Shown: positions 7,021 to 14,937 of the stretch, piece after piece | How the letters are laid out: every line of letters begins with the position of its first letter | How positions within the stretch are numbered: the first letter of the stretch is position 1 | Origin: Cryomorphaceae bacterium | GTDB lineage: Bacteria > Bacteroidota > Bacteroidia > Flavobacteriales > Schleiferiaceae | Direction: 5' to 3' | DNA length: 40,587 nucleotides | Assembly: GCA_020832345.1 (NCBI GenBank) | Contig: JAFIEY010000145.1 | Coordinates: 1-40,587 of the forward strand | The notes under the pieces: model-generated | Database searches by the model: none | The model's input: only the letters and a program-made list of their open reading frames with translations | Told to the model about the DNA's origin: nothing | Translations under genes and position numbers: made by a program

Positions 7021-9516
7021 TCCACCCAAGCCAATCATAGCCCCAAACCTACCCGTTTCAGGATGTACAACCATACCTATATCCAAGCGGAAAACGCGAT
7101 ATAAATTCTGGAGAGAATAACCAACCTCCAGATATTCACGACGATCTCCAGTAATTAACCCATTGACAAAAACTTGTTCGCGAGCACCCATCATTCTTGG
7201 ATAGAAAAACTGGGTTACGAGAAGTTTTCTGAAAGTGTAGCGGGTCATCAGCTGGGAATATTCACTTCGGGTACTAAAATCATAATAGGGCAATAGCCTA
7301 AAATGATCCATATCGCGGTGCGGGGCAAAAAAAGTTCGGTTGCCCAAAAAATGTCGCGCATCGGGGAATTCCGGATTGGTTCCAAAAAATGTACCCGCCA
7401 TCACATTCCACTCCAGAGTGCCACTTACACCGAAGTTTAATTCGTGTTGAAATCCCAAATTCAAGTGATGAAATGCATCACCCGATTGGTAAATCCCGCC
7501 CCGATAATCCAATTTCAATTGCGGTGTACCATCCAACAGCGGAGATTTTCGGCCATTGTACATTCTGTATTTTAGTCCAGGTCGATACAAAACCGAAACA
7601 TCGGTCGTATATGCGCGGTGTACCCACATTTCCGGATCCGTTGTGGGCCAGTTTGGCGTGAAGTCCCGGGTATTTGTGAAAAAGAAACTGTGTTCGGTTC
7701 GGTTGCTCAAAGGGTGACGCTGGGAAAACTCTACCCCACCGGAAATTTCCCATTTTCGCATAAATGACTTTTCCGATGAAAGTCGTAAAAATCTATCTTC
7801 GTACAACTTGATGAAATTTTCCCGCAGCAACAAAGTGTGTAAGGTATTTACCAATTGGGAAATGGGCTCGTCACGGTTGAATTGTCGGACGAATTTTCCA
7901 CCGGAAATTTCAACCGCAAAAGCTTTGTTTCTCGATGGTTTCTTCAACCCTATCCGTCCTTGTCCATAATGGGTGGTGGATGAAAAACCGTATCTATACT
8001 GTGCATCGGAATACAACTGCCAAGGCTTTAAAGTATCCAAACGATATACGTGACTGACCTTAGCCCCAACAAATAAACCTTCCACCGAATTAAACCCACT
8101 TTGCCATAGTGGCGTGTGCCATCGCAATCGAGATTTTTTTGATAATTTGTATTTGCCCCCGAGGAGAATTTGCATATAATCAAATGATTTTAAAGAATCA
8201 CTGCCATCAGATTGGACTTCCTCCAAACTATCTGCAATTTCGTAACCCCGAATTTCATTTTCTGTAAGTGGGATGGGGCGGTTCTTTTCCCAAAAATTTT
8301 CATCGACTTTTTTGGCGAGCGTATCAACTTCAAATGTCCTAAAACCTACAACTTCACTATTTTCTCTTTCCTTCTGCTGTTCCTTCTCCATCTTTTTCAG
8401 CTCCTTCCTCAAAGCTTTTTTATCCGTAAAAACAGAATCTTTTGGCGCATCCGGCACTGCGTCAAAATCAATTTTCATTTTGGCAATATTTGGATTGAGA
8501 ACCACTTTAAATTCATCCACATTGGCAACATAATCATAATTAAAGCGTACGCCCATCACCTTACCGTTTAACAAAATACGGTGGTTTACAGGCATCCAAC
8601 AATCACCTTTCACGGGTTGGTACATTTGGGACAAATCAACCTCGATGCCCTGGATATAAGTTTTGAGTTCAAGGCTGTGAATGGCGTAAAGGTCGTCAAT
8701 AATATAAATAAAACCTGAGTAGGTATCCATTCCGCGTGTTTTGGGCACCACACTAATTTTATAAACGGTTTTTCCATTTTCCTCAAAACTTCCCCGATAC
8801 CCAAAGTTATAATAATACATGGCATTATCTGCCAAGGGAGAAACCGCTCCAACAACCACCGGTTCATAAAAGCTCGCATTGACAAACATATTTGGTGAAA
8901 CCGATGAGTTTTCTGTTTTTGCGCGAATGGCGAGGACCTTTTCATAAATGGAATCGGGTTGGCGAAAATGAACTTCATTTACGGATTCTGTGGTAAAGGC
9001 CCTATTAAGGTAAATATCGTCTCGTTCCAATTGTTTCCTGATGAGAAAAGGGGCTTCCAGAATCATTCCAGTTCCCTTGGTATAAACCTTACACGAATAC
9101 GAGTCGTACATCATTCGATGATAGTTTCGCTTGGCGATGGCCTTTCTCATAATTGGATAAGCTGGGTCTTCCTTGCCCGGTCTAACTTCAATCACCTCTA
9201 ATTGCGTGGCATTAGACGTCAGAATAAAGTCAACCTGTTTCCATTCCTTCCCGTCGAAATGCACATCAATTTTTCGACTGCGAAAGCCAATATACTGAGC
9301 CACTGCCGAATAGTAACCCGAATCGAGGCGCATTTCATAATACCCGTGAATATTAGCCGATACGCCAGTGCCTTGTTTGGGCAAAAACACAGAAGCAAAG
9401 GAAAGCGTGTCTCCTTCCGCACCAATAACGTAGCCCCTAATGCCTTGGGCAAAATGGATCTGATAAAAACCCATAAAAATCAGACATATAGTAATCCGAA
9501 AAATTGGTTTAGGCAT
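7003..9516 (-). CDS. DUF5686 outer-membrane protein with carboxypeptidase-like regulatory domain
   Basis: The 837-aa protein has a signal peptide (cleavage near HFAQG, residue 24). Then comes a carboxypeptidase-D-like beta-sandwich (about 26-105, GYVIGAEGDTLSFASVFLPK). The DUF5686 block follows, with its characteristic DPAYPIMRKAIAKRNYH (about 117-133). The remaining two thirds are rich in alternating aromatic and polar residues, as in an outer-membrane beta-barrel. The family is widespread in Bacteroidota; its role is not established as far as I know. A charged, Lys/Glu-rich helix (about residues 365-385, KKALRKELKKMEKEQQKE) lies before the barrel. Its 3' end overlaps tolC by 18 nt. Confidence 0.88.
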   Translation of the reverse strand: MPKPIFRITICLIFMGFYQIHFAQGIRGYVIGAEGDTLSFASVFLPKQGTGVSANIHGYYEMRLDSGYYSAVAQYIGFRSRKIDVHFDGKEWKQVDFILTSNATQLEVIEVRPGKEDPAYPIMRKAIAKRNYHRMMYDSYSCKVYTKGTGMILEAPFLIRKQLERDDIYLNRAFTTESVNEVHFRQPDSIYEKVLAIRAKTENSSVSPNMFVNASFYEPVVVGAVSPLADNAMYYYNFGYRGSFEENGKTVYKISVVPKTRGMDTYSGFIYIIDDLYAIHSLELKTYIQGIEVDLSQMYQPVKGDCWMPVNHRILLNGKVMGVRFNYDYVANVDEFKVVLNPNIAKMKIDFDAVPDAPKDSVFTDKKALRKELKKMEKEQQKERENSEVVGFRTFEVDTLAKKVDENFWEKNRPIPLTENEIRGYEIADSLEEVQSDGSDSLKSFDYMQILLGGKYKLSKKSRLRWHTPLWQSGFNSVEGLFVGAKVSHVYRLDTLKPWQLYSDAQYRYGFSSTTHYGQGRIGLKKPSRNKAFAVEISGGKFVRQFNRDEPISQLVNTLHTLLLRENFIKLYEDRFLRLSSEKSFMRKWEISGGVEFSQRHPLSNRTEHSFFFTNTRDFTPNWPTTDPEMWVHRAYTTDVSVLYRPGLKYRMYNGRKSPLLDGTPQLKLDYRGGIYQSGDAFHHLNLGFQHELNFGVSGTLEWNVMAGTFFGTNPEFPDARHFLGNRTFFAPHRDMDHFRLLPYYDFSTRSEYSQLMTRYTFRKLLVTQFFYPRMMGAREQVFVNGLITGDRREYLEVGYSLQNLYRVFRLDIGMVVHPETGRFGAMIGLGGLIRFN

Positions 9517-9538
9517 TGGCGTAGGTGGTTTTATGCTG

Positions 9539-9546
9539 CGAAGATA
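9539..9546 (-). promoter_or_regulatory. Likely -7 element (TATCTTCG) of the DUF5686 gene
   Basis: On the minus strand TATCTTCG matches the Bacteroidota -7 consensus TAnnTTTG with one mismatch, 22 nt before the ATG. The same variant precedes bcp (39592-39599). No clear -33 TTG is seen. Confidence 0.4.
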
Positions 9547-9624
9547 TTAAATAAACTGTGGAATATCCTGTGTACAAAAAAAACCACAGAAGAAAATCGG
9601 TATGCATACTCAACCCCTACAAAC

Positions 9625-9632
9625 TATCTTTG
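9625..9632 (+). promoter_or_regulatory. Likely -7 element (TATCTTTG) of tatC
   Basis: This is a perfect TAnnTTTG 23 nt ahead of the tatC ATG, giving a predicted leader of about 17 nt. No -33 TTG is seen at the usual distance. Confidence 0.5.
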
Positions 9633-9655
9633 TCGGCACAAAACAAGACAAGTAA

Positions 9656-10462
9656 ATGGGCAAAGAAAATCCCCGGGCAGAAATGAGTTTCCTCCAGCAT
9701 TTGGAAGTCATGCGGTGGCATATAGTTCGTTCAGTTATTGCCATACTCACCATGGCCATTATACTTTTTGTTCAGAAGGAATGGTTGGTCGATTTGGTTT
9801 TGTTGGGTCCTGCCAAGGTCGATTTTTTCACCTATGATTTTTTTTGTCGGTGGAGTGGCCGTTTGTGGAACGGTTCTACATTTTGCATGGATGAAATGCC
9901 GTTTTCGCTGTTGAACGTAGAAATGGCGGGACAGTTTTCCGTTCATATTTGGGTGTCCTTGATTGGCGGTTTCATTTTTGCGTTTCCGTATTTGTTATGG
10001 GAGGTTTGGCGATTTGTAAAGCCGGGACTAAATGATCGCGAACGCAAAACCTCAAAGTGGTTTATTTTTATATGTAGTTTTCTTTTTGGCCTGGGCGTCG
10101 TGTTTGCGTACTTTCTGATTGTCCCCCTTTCAGTACAGTTTTTAGGTGGTTATAGGTTAAGCGAGTTTGTCACCAACCAAATAACCATTTCGTCTTACCT
10201 CAATACCGTTTCGTCCATTTTACTGGCATGTGCCATATTGTTTGAGCTTCCTATGGTGGTATTGTTTTTATCGCAAGCGGGATTGCTCACACCGGCATGG
10301 ATGCGAAAATACCGCAAGCACGCATTGGTCGTTACGCTGGCCATTTCGGCCATTATTACGCCTCCTGATATTTCGAGTCAGATATTGGTGAGTATTCCGG
10401 TGCTGATTCTATACGAAATCAGCATTTATGTTTCAGCCTTTGCCAACAGAAAACGGGCATAA
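9656..10462 (+). CDS. tatC: Sec-independent protein translocase TatC
   Basis: The 268-aa multi-spanning membrane protein matches TatC, the substrate-receptor subunit of the twin-arginine translocase that exports folded proteins. Visible features are the N-terminal SFLQHLEVMRWHIV motif (11-24), six hydrophobic segments, the first cytoplasmic loop YLLWEVWRFVKPGLNDRER with its conserved Glu, and SAIITPPDISSQ near the C-terminus. A large loop between helices 1 and 2 carries two cysteines. The usual HLEELR reads HLEVMR, so the position of the generally conserved Glu is Val18. No tatA or tatB lies nearby. It converges on the PID-CTERM gene with a 12-nt gap. Confidence 0.93.
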   Translation: MGKENPRAEMSFLQHLEVMRWHIVRSVIAILTMAIILFVQKEWLVDLVLLGPAKVDFFTYDFFCRWSGRLWNGSTFCMDEMPFSLLNVEMAGQFSVHIWVSLIGGFIFAFPYLLWEVWRFVKPGLNDRERKTSKWFIFICSFLFGLGVVFAYFLIVPLSVQFLGGYRLSEFVTNQITISSYLNTVSSILLACAILFELPMVVLFLSQAGLLTPAWMRKYRKHALVVTLAISAIITPPDISSQILVSIPVLILYEISIYVSAFANRKRA

Positions 10463-10474
10463 TCAAACCAAATC

Positions 10475-10639
10475 TCACAGATTATTTTGCTCTCGTACTT
10501 TTTTCACGCCATAGGCCAAACCGGCTGCCAGAAGAATGCCCAGCCCCCCATCTATAGGTGCGGGTGAATTAGGCGGAGTCGGTTGGGCATGCATTAAAAT
10601 GGGAATAAAGAGGATGAAGTAAAAAACAATTCGTTTCAT
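10475..10639 (-). CDS. PID-CTERM sorting-domain miniprotein (54 aa)
   Basis: This tiny protein consists almost wholly of an N-terminal signal peptide (MKRIVFYFILFIPILMHAQ), a short Pro-rich spacer (PTPPNSPAPID) and a C-terminal hydrophobic Gly/Ala helix (GGLGILLAAGLAYGVKK) with a basic end. The P-I-D-G-G-L-G core followed by a membrane helix and basic tail is what I recall as the PID-CTERM putative protein-sorting signal of Bacteroidota. There is essentially no mature domain besides the tag. I chose the ATG at 10639 because it begins the signal peptide; an upstream ATG at 10675 would add 12 unrelated residues and overlap the promoter. Function unknown. Confidence 0.8.
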   Translation of the reverse strand: MKRIVFYFILFIPILMHAQPTPPNSPAPIDGGLGILLAAGLAYGVKKVREQNNL

Positions 10640-10674
10640 GGCAGTAAAGTTTAAATTAAACAATTTGTTGGCCA

Positions 10675-10703
10675 CAAAACTAAAAAGTAAGAAAAAACTG
10701 CAA
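10675..10703 (-). promoter_or_regulatory. Strong Bacteroidota promoter of the PID-CTERM gene
   Basis: On the minus strand TTG, an 18-nt spacer, and a perfect TAGTTTTG -7 element (10682-10675) fit the Bacteroidota sigma-A consensus. The predicted start point is about 30 nt before the ATG at 10639, which excludes the longer ORF start at 10675. Confidence 0.65.
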
Positions 10704-10904
10704 CGTTAAAGTTTTATTTATGTAATAATAAAATTACAAATATCATTGTAGGAATTACCGGAAATGTTTTAAATACAGTGTTGTTGATTTTATGCGCTGT
10801 ATAACCAAATCTTTACAAAACCCTCCAAATCAATATATGTTTCTAAGGGACAAGAAGCATTGGCACCACAAAGTATCGTGACAGATTGTGTAGGAACACA
10901 TTTC

Positions 10905-12617
10905 TCAAGTAGCTTTCATCTTATCTACTTTGCTCAACTTTCTATACGTACCCGGCGGTAATCCCGTAATAGATTTAAAGTGGCGAAAGAAACTACTTTT
11001 AGATGAAAACCCGACCTGTTCGGCAATTTCTTCAAGACTGAGTTCTTTCCCCTGATCATTTTTTTCGTCGAGTAACAATTTTGCTTCCTCTACCCTGTAA
11101 TGGTTGACAAAATACATGAAAGATTCACCAAAAAATGATTTGGCAGCCTGATAAACATACGTTTTATTGGTGCCGCAAACCTCGGCCATTTTGGTGGCAT
11201 TTAAATCCTGATCCCGATAGAGTTTTTGGGATTTCATGTTTTTCAGAATAGAAGTCCACACCTCATTCAGAGAATCGTTAAAATCCTCATCCTGATTTTC
11301 AACAGAATCATCGATCTCTATAGGCTCAGATTTCAACGTAGAAGCAAAAGGGCTGTTTTTATCTTTTTGTCGTTTGTTAAAATCATAGATTTTTCTGTAC
11401 GCCTCTTTTTGCGTTTTATACGAGGTGACAATCATAATTATCAAGGAAATCAAAATCAAAATAAAAACAATTGAAACAACCAAAAGGGTGCGGGTTTTTT
11501 CAATTATCAACTCTTGTTTTTCAATTTGTTTTATCCGGTGTTGGGTTTCGTATTGTATGTGATATTCATTGACCAAGCTCTGCGAGGTAGTTATAGCCAT
11601 TGAATCAATGACATATAAAAAATCATCCAGATATTCTTTAATCATTTCATAATCCTTTTTTTCTATCGCAATACTCAGTAACGAATACTTCACTCTCCGT
11701 TGCTTGTAAAGTGTGCCAACATTCATGTTTTTAACAATTTCGTGAGCTTTATCCAATTCACCTATACGCACATAAAAATCAGCTTTAGCCAAATCAATCC
11801 AAACATCCACAGATTGATAACCATGCTCATTAACAATTTTTTCAGCTTTCGCAATCGTTTCATAAGCACCTTCTAAATCATCGATATACATGAGCATTTC
11901 AGACAATAAAATTAGGGTACCTGCTTGTTCGTAATAATTTTCAGATTTAACGTGATATTCTAATCCCCTTTCCAAAAAAATCACTGATTCAATAAATTTT
12001 CGCTGGTGGCCCATGAGTTTGCCCAAATTCTGATTGACAAGCGCAAGTCCCCCAACATCCTGAACTTCTTCAAAATAAACCAAGGCTTCTTCTAAAAACC
12101 TCTTGGATTCCGGATACTGTTCTAAATTGAGATAGACCAATCCCACGTTATTTTGAGAGAGTGCGACACCACGAAGATCTCCAAGCTCCCGATCGATTTC
12201 CAGCGATTCGAGGTAAACTTTTAGGGCTTCCTGGTAACGCCCCGTATTATCATAAATATTTCCAAGATTATTGAGAATGGCACCTCGCATTTTCATGGAT
12301 TTTTTGACGTAATCCATCGAAAGGGCCTGTTTGTAATAGCCGGCTCCGGCATAATAATCACCCTGAATATAATAGCCATTCCCCAGCCAATATGCCGCAG
12401 AAGCGCGAAGCGAATCCGAAACAAAGTCGGAAAACAAAACCTTTTCAGCAACTTGAATTATAGAATCCGGTCGTTCATACAACAGACTCGGGAAATTCTC
12501 TAAGGCTCGTTTCATGTCTTCCTCTTGGGAAAATCCTTGAAGGGAAAGTATTGTTAAACCAATAATAAAAAATTGGTGAAAAATATTTCGTAATTTAAAA
12601 GGTATCGAAATCATCAA
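10905..12617 (-). CDS. Membrane-anchored TPR / AraC-type HTH regulator
   Basis: The 570-aa protein has a signal peptide or anchor (residues 11-30), then TPR repeats (about 70-340, including YYKQALSMDY, LNNLGNIYDNTGRYQEALKV and QNNVGLVYLNLEQYPESKRF). A coiled coil (about 355-375), one strong membrane helix (377-398) and a C-terminal AraC/XylS DNA-binding domain (about 470-562) follow. The second HTH carries LSLEEIAEQVGFSSKSSFFRHFK and the end GLPPGTYRKL. The topology puts the TPR sensor in the periplasm and the HTH in the cytoplasm, a design known in Bacteroidota. No cognate target is evident; neighbours are the PID-CTERM gene and bshA. AraC members usually have a clearer first HTH; here it is ATKMAEVCGTNKTYVYQAAK. 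Confidence 0.9.
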   Translation of the reverse strand: MMISIPFKLRNIFHQFFIIGLTILSLQGFSQEEDMKRALENFPSLLYERPDSIIQVAEKVLFSDFVSDSLRASAAYWLGNGYYIQGDYYAGAGYYKQALSMDYVKKSMKMRGAILNNLGNIYDNTGRYQEALKVYLESLEIDRELGDLRGVALSQNNVGLVYLNLEQYPESKRFLEEALVYFEEVQDVGGLALVNQNLGKLMGHQRKFIESVIFLERGLEYHVKSENYYEQAGTLILLSEMLMYIDDLEGAYETIAKAEKIVNEHGYQSVDVWIDLAKADFYVRIGELDKAHEIVKNMNVGTLYKQRRVKYSLLSIAIEKKDYEMIKEYLDDFLYVIDSMAITTSQSLVNEYHIQYETQHRIKQIEKQELIIEKTRTLLVVSIVFILILISLIIMIVTSYKTQKEAYRKIYDFNKRQKDKNSPFASTLKSEPIEIDDSVENQDEDFNDSLNEVWTSILKNMKSQKLYRDQDLNATKMAEVCGTNKTYVYQAAKSFFGESFMYFVNHYRVEEAKLLLDEKNDQGKELSLEEIAEQVGFSSKSSFFRHFKSITGLPPGTYRKLSKVDKMKAT

Positions 12618-12686
12618 TGAGTGTTTGGGTTTTTTATTTACCCTTTTTTAACATGAGTCGTTTTTTGTTTACAAAAAGGGCAACTG

Positions 12687-12694
12687 CAAAAATA
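12687..12694 (-). promoter_or_regulatory. Likely -7 element (TATTTTTG) of the TPR/AraC regulator
   Basis: This is a perfect TAnnTTTG on the minus strand, 69 nt before the ATG at 12617, implying an AT-rich leader of about 60 nt. The rest of 12695-12923 is AT-rich spacer downstream of bshA, with nothing else recognised. Confidence 0.45.
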
Positions 12695-12923
12695 AAGGGA
12701 AAACCATCAAAAACCTAATTTTTTTGTCAAATTATTTTTAAATAAATAGGAACTTACGTAATTATCAACTTACTTCTGTTTTGCGAAAATTACAAAGCAA
12801 AATAGTATTAATGAGTAAATAAAATAATGAATATTTATCGAATAAATGGCTGATTTACTAAAACCTTACAAACAACCTTCTCAGTAATAAAGGTATTCTA
12901 AATTCATTACAATAAAAACAATA

Positions 12924-14045
12924 TCATGAAGAAACTGCTTTTTGATACACCGCCTCATACAGTGGAGCGATAAACTGAATATCAAATCGGTCTGCTTGCG
13001 CTTTTGCCCCCAATCGAAGTTTTTCTTCTAATTGCTGATTGCTAAAAATCTGTTTGATGTAGTGCGCCATTACATCAACGTCACCTACCGCAGCCGTAAA
13101 TCCGGTTTCTCCGTGGATATTGACCTCCGGCAACCCACCGGTATTGGAACTAACAACGGGCACACTACAAGCCATGGCCTCAAGGGCTGCCAATCCAAAA
13201 CTCTCTTTCTCGGAGGGTAACATAAATAAATCACTACATCGCAAAACCCGGTCGATATCCAATACTTTTCCGGTAAATATCACGTGATCTGCCACGCCGA
13301 GTTCTATCGCCAAATCGCGGGCTTTTTCTTTATCCGGGCCATCGCCCACCATGAGTAGTTTTACCCGATGATCTTTACAAACTTGCGCAAAAACCCTTAC
13401 AATATCGAGTAATCGCTTTACCGGCCTAAAATTGCTGATATGTGAAATAATCCGCTCTCCATCAGGTGCAAATTGTTTTCTCAAACAAGGTTTAGTTTCC
13501 AAATATACCGTTTTATCAATAAAATTTGGAATGACTTCAATGGGGCGGTTTATAGAAAATAAACGTTCGGTATCCTCCTTTAAACTTTTTGATACGCTGG
13601 TGACAACATCCGAGGCATTTATGCTAAAATTTACCGCATCCCGATAGATGGGGTTTTTCCCTACCAAGGTGATATCCGTGCCGTGTAAAGTTGTAATGAC
13701 CGGTATATTAATACCGTCTGCTTTGAGAATTAACTTTGCCATGTGGGCAGCGTACGCGTGGGGAATGGCGTAATGCACATGCAGTACATCCAATTTCCAT
13801 TTTCGAATGACCTGAACCATTTTTGAACTTAGCGCCAATTCATAAGGTTGATACTGAAATAGGGGATAATCGTGCATACTTACCTCGTGGTAGTAAGTAT
13901 TCTCCACCATTCCATTCAACCTAACCGGCTGATCATAAGTAATAAAATGAGCTTGATGACCTTTTAAGGCGAGGTACTTTCCCAGTTCGGTTGCAATTAC
14001 ACCCGAACCGCCAAAGGTTGGGTAGCAAACTATGCCTATCTTCAT
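12924..14045 (-). CDS. bshA: N-acetyl-alpha-D-glucosaminyl L-malate synthase BshA
   Basis: The 373-aa GT4-fold glycosyltransferase catalyses the first step of bacillithiol synthesis, joining L-malate to UDP-GlcNAc. Typical BshA features are the start MKIGIVCYPTFGGSGVIATE, HVHYAIPHAYAA, TTLHGTDITLVG (with the malate/UDP-side His), SNFRPVKR, and the sugar-nucleotide loop ESFGLAALEAMACSVPVV. I chose the ATG at 14045, since upstream codons add 37 residues without family similarity and include the promoter. No bshB or bshC is in this window. It diverges from the YciO-like gene across 110 bp. It implies that the organism makes bacillithiol, as many Bacteroidota do. Confidence 0.95.
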   Translation of the reverse strand: MKIGIVCYPTFGGSGVIATELGKYLALKGHQAHFITYDQPVRLNGMVENTYYHEVSMHDYPLFQYQPYELALSSKMVQVIRKWKLDVLHVHYAIPHAYAAHMAKLILKADGINIPVITTLHGTDITLVGKNPIYRDAVNFSINASDVVTSVSKSLKEDTERLFSINRPIEVIPNFIDKTVYLETKPCLRKQFAPDGERIISHISNFRPVKRLLDIVRVFAQVCKDHRVKLLMVGDGPDKEKARDLAIELGVADHVIFTGKVLDIDRVLRCSDLFMLPSEKESFGLAALEAMACSVPVVSSNTGGLPEVNIHGETGFTAAVGDVDVMAHYIKQIFSNQQLEEKLRLGAKAQADRFDIQFIAPLYEAVYQKAVSS

Positions 14046-14072
14046 TGGAGATGTTTTTTTCGTGGTAGCGCA

Positions 14073-14080
14073 CAAAAGTA
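14073..14080 (-). promoter_or_regulatory. -7 element (TACTTTTG) of bshA
   Basis: Perfect TAnnTTTG on the minus strand, 27 nt ahead of the chosen bshA ATG. It lies inside the longer ORF and so supports the shorter start. Confidence 0.55.
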
Positions 14081-14120
14081 ACCGCCAATTTGTTGCATTG
14101 ATTGTTAAATTTCCATTTAG

Positions 14121-14128
14121 TAACTTGG
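14121..14128 (+). promoter_or_regulatory. Possible -7 element (TAACTTGG) of the YciO-like gene
   Basis: TAnnTTTG with one mismatch, 27 nt ahead of the ATG at 14156, with a TTG about 16 nt upstream. Tentative. Confidence 0.35.
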
Positions 14129-14155
14129 CGCCCCAAACATCAATCGATTTTTTCA

Positions 14156-14779
14156 ATGTCTCAGATTATTAAAATATATCCCGAAAACCCCAATGCAAAA
14201 CACATTGCTAAAGTCATTGATTTACTGGAAAGTGGTGGAGTAATTATATATCCTACCGACACCGTGTATTCTATAGGTTGTGATTTAAACAATCCAAAAG
14301 CCATTGAGCGCGTGGCACGTATAAAAAACGTAAAACCCGAAAAGGCGGACTTTTCTATTATTTTTTACGACTTATCCATGCTGTCGGAATACACAAAATC
14401 TGTGGATACACCAACCTATAAAATCTTAAAAAAAGCGCTTCCCGGTCCTTTTACTTTTATTCTACCCGCCAGCAGCGCCATTCCTCGCCTGTTTAAAAAT
14501 AAGAAAAAAACCATCGGTATTCGAATTCCCGACAACAACATCCCGCGAACCATTGTGAAAGCATTGGGGCGCCCCATAATCGCTACCTCCGTTCACGACG
14601 ATGATGAGGTTTTGGAATATACCACAGATCCCGAGCTTATTTTAGAAAAATACGGACATTTAGTCGATTTGGTCATCGATGGAGGATTCGGCGATTTACA
14701 CGCTTCTACCATTATCGATATGTCATCGGGTGAGCCTGAAATTTTGAGACTGGGAAAAGGTGATCCCGATTTCATTTAG
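14156..14779 (+). CDS. YciO/YrdC/Sua5-family L-threonylcarbamoyladenylate synthase-like protein
   Basis: The 207-aa protein has the YrdC fold: a phosphate/ATP pocket segment GGVIIYPTDTVYSIGCD (near residues 28-44), a basic KxxxxAF-like segment diverged to KPEKADFSIIFYDL, PGPFTFIL, KTIGIRIPDN and PIIATS. Length and wording are closest to E. coli YciO, which starts with a similar MSQ..YIHPDNPQ segment. This argues for the YciO branch rather than canonical TsaC/TsaC2, which make the threonylcarbamoyl-AMP for tRNA t6A37. The ATG at 14156 gives the family start; the frame opens 18 codons earlier. Whether it makes t6A precursor here is unknown. Confidence 0.88.
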   Translation: MSQIIKIYPENPNAKHIAKVIDLLESGGVIIYPTDTVYSIGCDLNNPKAIERVARIKNVKPEKADFSIIFYDLSMLSEYTKSVDTPTYKILKKALPGPFTFILPASSAIPRLFKNKKKTIGIRIPDNNIPRTIVKALGRPIIATSVHDDDEVLEYTTDPELILEKYGHLVDLVIDGGFGDLHASTIIDMSSGEPEILRLGKGDPDFI

Positions 14780-14897
14780 CCTTTGCAAGAAATCCCTTGT
14801 AACCACAGCAAGCCACTTTTCAAAATGATTGATTGTTAGTCATTTAAAATTATTCAATCATTACAAAAAAAACGCTAAATTTTTAATGTATCGTGGT

Positions 14898-14905
14898 TAC
14901 TTTTG
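14898..14905 (+). promoter_or_regulatory. -7 element (TACTTTTG) of the M16 peptidase operon
   Basis: Perfect TAnnTTTG 33 nt before the ATG at 14938 and downstream of the alternative start at 14893. It implies transcription starts near 14912 and supports the shorter protein. Confidence 0.55.
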
Positions 14906-14937
14906 CGGTCGAAATTGCAACGACTTTTAACCACTTT

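Noticed and set aside
9202-9837. 211-aa plus-strand ORF overlapping the DUF5686 start and tatC
   Set aside because: It covers the start of DUF5686 on the opposite strand and tatC in another frame; no family features, so a shadow frame.
10640-10675. Longer start of the PID-CTERM protein
   Set aside because: The extra 12 residues would lie before the signal peptide and their ATG sits in the predicted promoter.
14893-14937. Longer start of the M16 peptidase
   Set aside because: It would start ahead of the predicted transcription start (-7 element at 14898-14905) and adds 15 residues without family similarity.
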